The position numbers and the translations under genes were made by a program. Source: Hydrangea macrophylla (taxonomy: Eukaryota > Streptophyta > Magnoliopsida > Cornales > Hydrangeaceae). From it: a DNA stretch of 64,000 nt. The stretch covers positions 34,759,095 through 34,823,094 of the forward strand of contig CM066989.1 of the NCBI GenBank assembly GCA_033977485.1, in the 5' to 3' direction. The notes beneath the pieces were generated by a model. The model did not search any database. It saw only the letters and a program-made list of their open reading frames with translations, and had not been told where the DNA came from. This document shows, one piece after another, positions 56,613 to 64,000 of the stretch (the first letter of the stretch is position 1; every line of letters starts with the position of its first letter).

Positions 56613-56906
56613 ACCAAAAATGAAAAAGAAAGAAGAGATGAGGGAGAGAGAGAGACAGTAAAAAATGAGAGGAGGGAAGGAGAGAGAGAGTGTGTAAGAG
56701 TTGTCTCAAAAAGTAGATGTGTTAGGTGTGGGTAACTTTAGGGTGTAATACACACACACACACACAAAAGTATCTTATGCAGACATGTGACCCAAAAACC
56801 AAAAATTGATACCAACATGTACCAAAATTAAATACATTATTCTAAATCAAGACCCATAGTGGTCCAAAATAACCAAATTATCCTAAATAAATTCTGGGTT
56901 TTCACA
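54593..56906 (-). mobile_element. 3' LTR of a Tekay/Del-like chromovirus
   Basis: On the minus strand it starts TGTGAAAACCCAG after a purine tract GAAGGGGGGTA (56910-56920) and ends GGGGGTTACA. It is about 2314 bp. The integrase tail at 56987-57352 lies just upstream in the element's sense. A long GA microsatellite (56563-56608) lies inside. Confidence 0.7.
56563..56608. repeat. GA microsatellite
   Basis: About 23 GA/AG dinucleotides. It gives a spurious Glu-Arg open frame. Confidence 0.9.
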
Positions 56907-56986
56907 ATCTACCCCCCTTCAAAGAATTCCATCCCTGAATTCAAACGATAGCATAACAGAAAGCATGTAAATAAACATACAATGGT

Positions 56987-57352
56987 TTAGGAAAAACTTA
57001 CCTTAATTGGAGAAGTGATGAGAATAACGTGATCTTGCTTCTTGCTCGTCTTTCCAAGTTGACTCTTCTCGGTGCAGTGGTGCTTCCAAAGTATTTTAAC
57101 CAATGTTATCGTCTTGCCTCTTAGCACATGTTTCTTGGCCTCCAAGATGCGAATCGGTTGCTCTTCATAGGATGCATCTTGCTCGAGGGTAAGATTGATC
57201 CACTTCACAATATGCAATGGGAGAGCCAATCGATAGGCTGAGATGGGAGAGCCAATCGATAGGCTACCTCACCAACCTTATTCATAATGTGAAACTAGCC
57301 AATGAAATATGGCGATAACTTCCCGCTTTGGCCAAAGCATTGCAATCCTCGT
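56987..57352 (-). pseudogene. Chromovirus integrase C-terminal fragment
   Basis: The minus strand reads a CFGQSGKLSPYFIG-like GPY/F segment, then VAYRLALP, then HIVKW ... ASYEEQPIRILEAKKHVLRG and TLVKILWKHH, the pattern of Tekay/Del-type integrase tails. The usual VHNVFH segment is deleted and a 26-bp tandem duplication (57217 and 57243) breaks the frame. The rest of pol is missing because other sequence abuts at about 57355. Confidence 0.75.
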
Positions 57353-57523
57353 CGTGTGTAGACACTTAAATTTTGACCGACTGTTGAATTCAGGGGATGA
57401 TTATCTCTAAAACTGATGACAACAATGTCCGATGGAATTTGAATATCTTTAAAGTGATTCAAGCTCTTCGGAGGGTTCTTCAGTCTCGATAAATTTTTTC
57501 AAAAATTTTATATCTTCGGAGGG

Positions 57524-57542
57524 TTCCCCGGCAACGGCGCCA
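57524..57542 (-). promoter_or_regulatory. Primer-binding site (tRNA-Asp type)
   Basis: On the minus strand TGGCGCCGTTGCCGGGGAA, complementary to the 3' end of tRNA-Asp, as used by Athila/Tat-type elements. It lies 5 bases from the LTR at 57548. About 170 bp of leader (57355-57523) follow before chromovirus sequence. Confidence 0.8.
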
Positions 57543-57547
57543 AAAAT

Positions 57548-58875
57548 TGATGTTGTCAATATCAAGATATAAAAAGTGTTCTTTACTTTTCAAAAGATTT
57601 GTAGTGTGAAAGCAAAGGTCGAACCCACAGGGATTGGTTAACTACAGCGACTTAATTTTAAAACCTAACTTTAGTTAATTATGAAAATGGATTTTGATTT
57701 GATTTTAATTAAACTAATAACAATAAAAATAAATCTAAACTATGAAAGCAATTAAAAGTGTTTTTGTAAATATGTTGAAAGGAACCTAGGATTGCAAATC
57801 CACCACTAGTTTCGTAATAAGGGTATTTATGAATTACTCTAGCTTATTACGTTGGATGAATATGGGGAATTGTGGCTACAAGCTCAATTCCTCCATCAAG
57901 AGAATAATCATGGTTCAAGCACCAACATATTCCATCTTCGGTTAGCACGAATTATCCCACACTAAACTAGGATTGTGACATAATTCGTCTAATCTAGGCA
58001 TGGATTATTCGGATACTTGATAGCACAAATCAATAAAGCACCATCACATGTAAATAATCTAAACAAGCACAGCGAGCATAGATCATTGAGCACATCACAG
58101 TCAAAATAGATCTAAGACAAGAATAAACTTTGAAAGCAATGATTTAGTCAATAGAAGTTCGATTTATTTATAAAAATCCTCGGAACATGTGACTGTCATC
58201 CATACATAATAAAACTAAAATAAAAACATAAAATACTCCATATTACTCGACTAGGGCTTCATTGAAACCCTAGATCTAAGATCTAGCTGTCCATGGAAGT
58301 GATGGATGGCAAGAGGTTGATGGAGGAGGCCATGGGAATCCTTGGTCTTCTTCTTCTTCTCCTTGCTTCCCCCCTTCAATGGCTGAAAGTATGGTTGTAT
58401 ATTGTGTATATAATAATTGCCAACCCTTTTATTGAAGTAAAATAGGGTATATATAGATTTACAACAAGTTTTTGGAAGCTTTCCTAACTCGAAATGCATT
58501 AAAACTGCTGTATTTAGCTTTCCAGACGTAATTAGGCAGTTTCGTTCGCGTAGAAATCATCAGCATAGTGAAATATGCAAGTTTGATTTTAACACATGTC
58601 GCGCGAGCGGGCCGCTCGAGCGCGACAATTGGCACCTCGTGCGCGCGGATCGCGCGAGCGAATTCTGGATTCTCGCGCGCGCGGCTTGCGCGCGCGAACT
58701 GGCTTTTTTAGCTTCTTTTCTTCTGCTTTTCCACCCTGTTTAGCCTGACATACTTGATTTCTTCCAAAACCTGTCAGAAAATAGAAAACGAAGTAAAAAT
58801 ATACAAAAACAGGATAAAAAGATACTAACAAATGCTCGTTAAGGCGTATAAATAGGATTTGTTCTCTCCCGATCA
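57548..58875 (-). repeat. LTR of a Tat/Athila-like gypsy element
   Basis: On the plus strand TGATGTTGTC ... CCCGATCA, about 1.3 kb. On its right the minus strand has a purine tract (GGTTTGGGGGTG, about 58876-58888) and the gag-protease element; on its left a primer-binding site. It thus looks like a 3' LTR for one unit and a 5' LTR for another. A GC-rich CGCGCGAGCG cluster lies at 58597-58700. Confidence 0.65.
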
Positions 58876-61433
58876 CACCCCCAAACCTACATTTTGCTAG
58901 TCCTAGAGCAAAACTAAAATAAAAACCTACTAATAAAATACTACTCCATTTTCGCATGGATCACGATTGCATTTAGCTTATGCAACAAGCCTTTTAAACC
59001 TCTAGGTGTCCCTAGTCGGACGAGTAAAGTCTCGTGAGGGTTCTCATCAACAAGGCTCCCACAACCATTTTTATTAACTTAGAAATTTAAAAAGTTTAAT
59101 TAAAAAGAAAAACATAACATTCAATACTCCTTATTATAAAACAATGATTCGAAATAGAATAATGAACAAGAAGAAACGGAATCAAACGTTCACTTACGTC
59201 CTGAAAAACAATCCCAAGTACATGAATCGTATAAATCAATAGAATTTCTCATACAATTGCACGTGTGTGATATGGTATTCAAATGAACACGCGCATGTCA
59301 TGAACTTGGAATATAACTCGGATAACCATCCAACTATGCTTCGACTACGAATCTCACAATGTCAATTACACTCTAAAATGAAACACCCAGAAACATGTGT
59401 AATTTCTCTAGTATACGTGAGCAAAGGAATTATGTTTTCAAGACGAATAACGCTCACATACGACACGAAAAAGACGCATAACACGAAAGAACAGTAGTCT
59501 CATGGATAGGATGCCAACAATCAAGAAAAATTACTCATTACCATGTTTTAATCCCCCTCCCATCGTTTACATATCAAAACCATGTTTCCTAGGATCAATT
59601 AGGACTTTTCAAGGGTTGTAACGTGGCTCAGGTAATGAAAGAGGATAGAAAGGATTAATTAGGTAGTTTTAGAATGGCATTGTAAGGCATGTTCGATCTC
59701 TTTCATTCTTCTTCTACAAACTTTCATCTTTTCTTTCTCTTCATTCCTTTTCATTCATTTTTCTTCTTTTCTTTCATTTTTTTCCAACCTTCCTCTTCTT
59801 TATTTTGTTTCTTTTCCTTTTTCTTTTCTCGCTTCTCAAATGACTATGCATTGAATACCAAGCAACTACCCCAATAACATCTTATTTTCTTCTTCTTCAT
59901 CAACACATTGCCTTAATACTACTAAAAGTTGATCACTCTTCCAGTGGTATACTCCAAGTCGATCAAGTTGGAGCTTTTAAAGAGGATAATGGTGAACAAA
60001 GAAAAAGAGGCATTGTAACGGCTCAAAGGGGCGAACTAAGGAAATTTTATCTTTTATCGGCCGGTAGTAAACAAAGAAGGGCCTAGGATCATTTCCTAGG
60101 GTTATATGATTCTTCAACATTTACGACGGAAGATTATTTAGCATGGTAACAAATATTTTAACTTGACTATCAACCAAAACAAGAATAATGAGACTAAACA
60201 ACAAGTTAATGCGCTATTTCAAGTGAAATTCGACAAACACAAGATGTATTTATAACCCTCTAAAAAGAAAAGATAGGCTCAAAAGCTCACCGGGTCTAGT
60301 CTCCACCTTGTGTTATCTAGAAATCCGAATCATATTATAGTTCACATCAAACATGTATTCAAGCGACTACGTGCAGTGCATAAATTTGTGTGCAAATATA
60401 TGATATAAAACTACGATTCGAACGATACATGACATAAAACGTTTCAGCATGACTTCAGCAAATGTTTAATCACATCTTTTCATTGTTTACCATTCTATAA
60501 CAATCAAAGTTCTCTAACAAAAAGTATCAAATTAAGATTGCAAAAATGTCGGTAACATCGTTTATTTAAACACACTTATTGAAAATTTTTAAAATTTTGC
60601 ATAAAATAATGTGCATGTGTGCATACCCCCAAACCTAAACCGTTCATTGTCCCTAATGAAACAATAAAATGAAAGAAAGGTGAGTACGTAAGGAAGGAAT
60701 GATAGTACCTCAATCTCGGCAATGACAAACAGGTAAATGTATAAAAATATGGCGATAAAGTTCAAATGTACCTGTTAATACTAGATAAACGAAAAGAAAC
60801 TAACAAAAAAAATATTAAAAGTAAATGAAACCGAAATATAAAATATAAATCGATAAACTAATCGAAGTTAAAATTAAACGAATTACAGAAAAGAAATAAA
60901 ACGGAAAATTAAAATCGAAACAAGGAAAACAACAACTAACTCGATCTAAAATGACCTAATAAACAAAAACAGGACCGTAAAAACTTCTTGAGCAGGTGGG
61001 GAAGAAATAGGTAAGACAACAAAAGAAAATACCAATAAAACGGGAAATCGCGCGAGCGGATTCCAATTTTTTTTTTTTTTAATCCTCGCGCCCGCAAGCT
61101 ACCTCGCGCCCGCGAAACCAGGCGCGAGAAGAAGCTGAGGCATCAAATAAGAAAAAGCAAGGAAAAACGCCTAAGCCACAAACTCGCGCCAGCGGACCGC
61201 GCGAGCGGATCGCTCGCGCGATTTGGGTTTTTTTCCATTTTTTGGCTAAAATTATGTATGTAATATTAAAATAAATTAATTCCAACCCCCAAACCTGTCC
61301 AGAAAAACTCCAAAACTGACAAAAATGACTCAAAAACGACCAAAAACAAAGAAAACAGACGAAATTAAGCTTGGGTTGCCTCCCAAGAAGCGCTAACTTT
61401 TACGTCTTCAGCTAGACCGTTCTAGCTCAAGAC
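58876..61433. other. Non-coding 3' region of the Tat-like element
   Basis: No reverse transcriptase (no YVDD or YIDD), RNase H or integrase motif could be read in any frame. It contains the pyrimidine-rich tract at 59690-59835 and GC-rich palindromic clusters near 61045-61225. Confidence 0.6.
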
Positions 61434-62525
61434 TCACGGAGGCCGTAAATTGGATTTTGTACCACTTAAGATGTCAGGAAGAACCCGATGGTAAGTTGAA
61501 AGCATGTCGCTTCGAATTAATTCAATCGACGGTTCATCCTGATTAAGGTCAAGTCGATTTTTCACCTTTCGAGTAAATTCATCGTTAGATTCTGTTGTAT
61601 TCAAATTCATCCGCTCATCACGCACCGTATTATTCCCCTCATTGATATTTATTATTTTATTAAGTTCAACAGTTCTTCTAATTTCATTACCTTTCCCATA
61701 TTGATAATCATCATCTTTAGGAGGTTGATCAGCAGCATTAAAAACATTTAATTTTAATTTTATATTCCCGAACGACACTTTCATCACCCCTGTTCTACAA
61801 TTGACACGTACGTTGGCCGTGGCTAAGAATGGACGACCAAGAATAACAGGAGTGTGTTTTCTAGCATCTAGCACCGGTTCGGTGTCAAGGACCATAAAAT
61901 CAACAGAATAAAAACATTGATCAACTTTAACTAAGACGTCTTCGACGACTCCCCTAGGTACTTTAACAGAACGATCCGCTAATTGAATAGTAGCGGCCGT
62001 AGGTTTAAGTTCACCTAGTCCTAATTGTTTGTAGACATGATAAGGTAAGAGGTTAACACTAGCTCCTCAGTCAAGGAGAGCCCGATGAATGATAGTGTCA
62101 CCTATGACACATGAAATCGTAGGCGTACTGGGATCCTTATACTTCGGAGGAGCGTGTTGAAAAACTAAACTTACTTTTTCCGTGAGGAAGACCTTTTTAG
62201 GAGTATGATTGCGTATTTTGCGTTTTTGCGTACATAGGTCTTTAAGACATTTAGCGTAAGCGGGAATTTGTTTTATCGCATCGAGGAATGGAATATTGAT
62301 TTTAACTTGTTTAAACACCTCGAGTATATCCTCAGTTTTTGATTTTTTCTTTGAAAAATTAGACGGTTCCTCAACATTGGGTGGAAAAGGTAACTTTGGA
62401 ACATAGTTAGTTGGGACCGATTCTTTATCTTTCTTATTTTGACTCATCTCCTCACCCTCTTCTTTATTCGATTTAACGTCATTTTGATCCGGAATCTTAA
62501 CAACTTCATCTTCCCGAATAGTCAT
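61434..62525 (-). pseudogene. gypsy aspartic protease region with a stop in the active site
   Basis: The minus strand reads an upstream linker, PPKYKDPSTPTISCVIG, then IHRALLD, a TGA (62064-62066) in place of the Leu/Ser of the D-(L/S)-GAS active-site motif, then GASVNLLP. The later VILGRPFLATANV retropepsin phrase is intact. The frame is the same on both sides of the stop, so a single substitution explains it. The frame ends at 61434 without continuing into reverse transcriptase. Confidence 0.8.
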
Positions 62526-64000
62526 CCTAGTCGATACGGCGTTTACTTGTTCACTCGACCCCTTAATCTCATATTGTCCCTAAGGATTTTGAATAGTTTG
62601 CGCATGCAACTTCCCCTCATTCCTACGACTCATTGTATTCGCTATTTGTCCCATTTGGGACTCAAGCTTTGCAATGGATTGTGTGTGAGAGTGCACTATT
62701 TGTGCTTGTGCTTGGACTTGAGTTTATATGTTTTTAAGGGATGCCAACACCGTAGCCTCAAAAGCGTTATCCCTTGGATGGTTCAGATTAGGAGGAGGGT
62801 GTTGGTATTGATTTTGTGGAAACTGGGGTCGATAAGTGTTAGGAAAATTAGTCAACCTAGGAGTATAATTATTTTGTGGGAATTGTTGCATAGCATTTAC
62901 ATGTTGCTCCACAAATTCGGGAAACTGAGATGCCGATGGGCATGCAAGTATAGAATGTAAAGGATCAGAACATATTTGACACACTTCATGAGCGGGTGCG
63001 GTTGTCGCTTGATTTATTGTCATAAGTCGGTCAAGTTTTTTAGATAATTCCTGAAATTCTATTGATTGACTCTGACTTCACCTCTCGTTTGGGTTGATTA
63101 AGATATCCCTCAGAACGTACCGACACAGTCTGATGCATCGAGTTCTCGCTTAAAGTTTCAAAAATTTTCCAGGCCTCGTCAGCGCTTTTGTGTAGGAAAG
63201 TTCCCGCACAAACGGCATCGACGGTATTACGGACAGAGGGAATAAGTCCCTCGTAGAAGACCTGAACAAGTTGCCACTTAGGAACCTGATGATGTGGACA
63301 TGATCGTAATAATTCTTTAAATTTCTCCCAAGTGTCATAAAGTGTCTCCCCATCTTGCATCACAAAATTAGTTATAGATTTCCTTATTTGATTTGTGCGC
63401 ATAATAGGAAAAAACTTTTGTAAAAACGCGGTGTGCAAGGCTTCCCATGTTTTAATTGTGTTTGGCTCAAGTGATTGAAGCAAATACTTAGCTTTGTCTC
63501 TTAAAGAAAATGGAAAGAGCCGCAATTTTAATTCATCGTCATTTAAGTTTTGGATTTTCAAAGTAGAGCATATGTCCTGAAAATCTCCTAAGTGTTGATA
63601 TGGATCTTCATTTAGACGGCCATGGAAAGACGGAAGTAGCGAGATCGTAGACGACTTTATCTCAAAGTGAGATGCTGTCGCCTCCGGTAATTCGATACCG
63701 GCTTGTGGCGTGTAAGTAGTAGGAATAAAATAATTTATAAGTGGAGGAGGTGGCGGTATATTAAGATTATTCATATTAGCACCGTCGTTTTGATTGTTAT
63801 TGTTATTTCCACCGTCAGCCATTTTAATCGGTTTGATTTTAAAAGTTCGAGTTTTCCTTAACCGTTCACGGGTACTTTGAATTTCGGCCTCAAACAACGA
63901 CGACGGAATCGGAGTTGATTCGTCGTCTTGCAACCCAGCTCTAGAAGCTTGGGTTGTGGACTTACTAGTTCTTAAGGTACGTTCAAGTTCAAGATCGAAA
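62526..64000 (-). pseudogene. gypsy gag (retrotrans_gag domain and zinc knuckle), runs off the right edge
   Basis: The frame is open to the window edge (about 22 codons beyond the first possible start at 63933). The first part has an Asn-rich linker and a Pro run, then the retrotransposon gag domain (FHGRLNEDPYQHL, FPFSLRDKAKYLLQSL, AFLQKFFP, EGLIPSVRNTVDA). A frameshift near 63075 moves the frame, then ELSKKLDRL and the CCHC knuckle CQICSDPLHSILAC follow. Two stops (62724-62726 and about 62579-62581) separate it from the protease part. It is typical of the Athila/Tat branch. Confidence 0.82.

Larger units (their letters stand above)
57548..64000 (-). mobile_element. Tat/Athila-like gypsy element with gag and protease only (5' end outside window)
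   Basis: The minus strand carries gag and protease from the right edge down to about 61434, then about 2.5 kb without reverse transcriptase, RNase H or integrase, then a purine tract and the LTR at 57548-58875. The pattern fits non-autonomous gag-only gypsy elements. The 3' non-coding part has several CCCCCAAACCT phrases (58879, 60626, 61285), a pyrimidine tract (59690-59835) and GC-rich clusters. Confidence 0.7.

Noticed and set aside
56475..56735. Arg/Glu-rich open frame
   Set aside because: It is produced by the GA microsatellite.
58589..58957. Arg/Ala-rich open frame (RARKPRARESR...)
   Set aside because: It is a reading of the GC-rich CGCGCG cluster inside an LTR, with no domain.

Overview
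The window reads as nuclear DNA of a flowering plant, most likely a eudicot. It is AT-rich, has intron-split genes with plant-type splice sites, and carries plant-specific families: an ALFIN-LIKE PHD protein, BDA1-type ankyrin/PGG proteins, a WRKY zinc-finger exon, Ty1/copia and Ty3/gypsy retrotransposons, Helitrons, Stowaway and Mutator-type MITEs, and an Au-type SINE. The species cannot be named from the sequence. Three genes look functional, and together their coding exons fill about 3.4 kb. Nearly everything else recognisable is transposable-element or tandem-repeat DNA.

Layout. 1-5309: non-coding, with GC-rich repeats and MITE-like elements; this may be an intron of the first gene. 5310-14453 (+): the last three coding exons of an ALFIN-LIKE PHD-finger gene. 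Its final intron is about 7.9 kb and holds a SINE, ACACG-rich repeats and a complete but decayed Ty1/copia element with a 5-bp target duplication. 14454-25800: no convincing gene; a dimeric tandem-repeat array ending in a Helitron terminus, a long stretch rich in TTTCACACT-type motifs, and two Helitron 3' ends 610 bp apart. 25827-31296 (-): ankyrin/PGG gene 1, with a 4.1-kb intron full of MITEs and a possible small LTR element. 31967-38873: a CACTA-type end and a 4.2-kb Ogre/Tat-like LTR with its primer-binding site. 39890-40359 (-): hAT-transposase-like terminal exons, abutting a 9-copy satellite-like array (179-bp monomer, 40368-41945). 42415-43057: the right end of a CACTA-like element with a nested MITE. 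43962-45922 (-): ankyrin/PGG gene 2, a paralogue of gene 1 with the same exon 1 length. 46200-53100: MITEs, a 2.6-kb LTR and a retroelement ORF fragment. 53290-53419: an orphan WRKY zinc-finger exon. 54593-64000 (-): a Tekay/Del-like chromovirus remnant (3' LTR and integrase tail), then a Tat-like element encoding only gag and protease, which runs off the right edge.

How the genes relate. The ALFIN-LIKE protein is a nuclear reader of methylated histone H3. The two ankyrin/PGG genes are membrane proteins of a family that includes the immune regulator BDA1, and they look like a dispersed tandem duplicate. Nothing shows that the three act in one pathway. I found no undescribed multi-gene system. 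The most unusual material is structural: the 179-bp array beside hAT exons, a 738-bp dimeric repeat inside a Helitron, four copies of one Mutator-type foldback MITE (one nested in a Stowaway element), and one LTR that has a PBS on one side and a PPT on the other.
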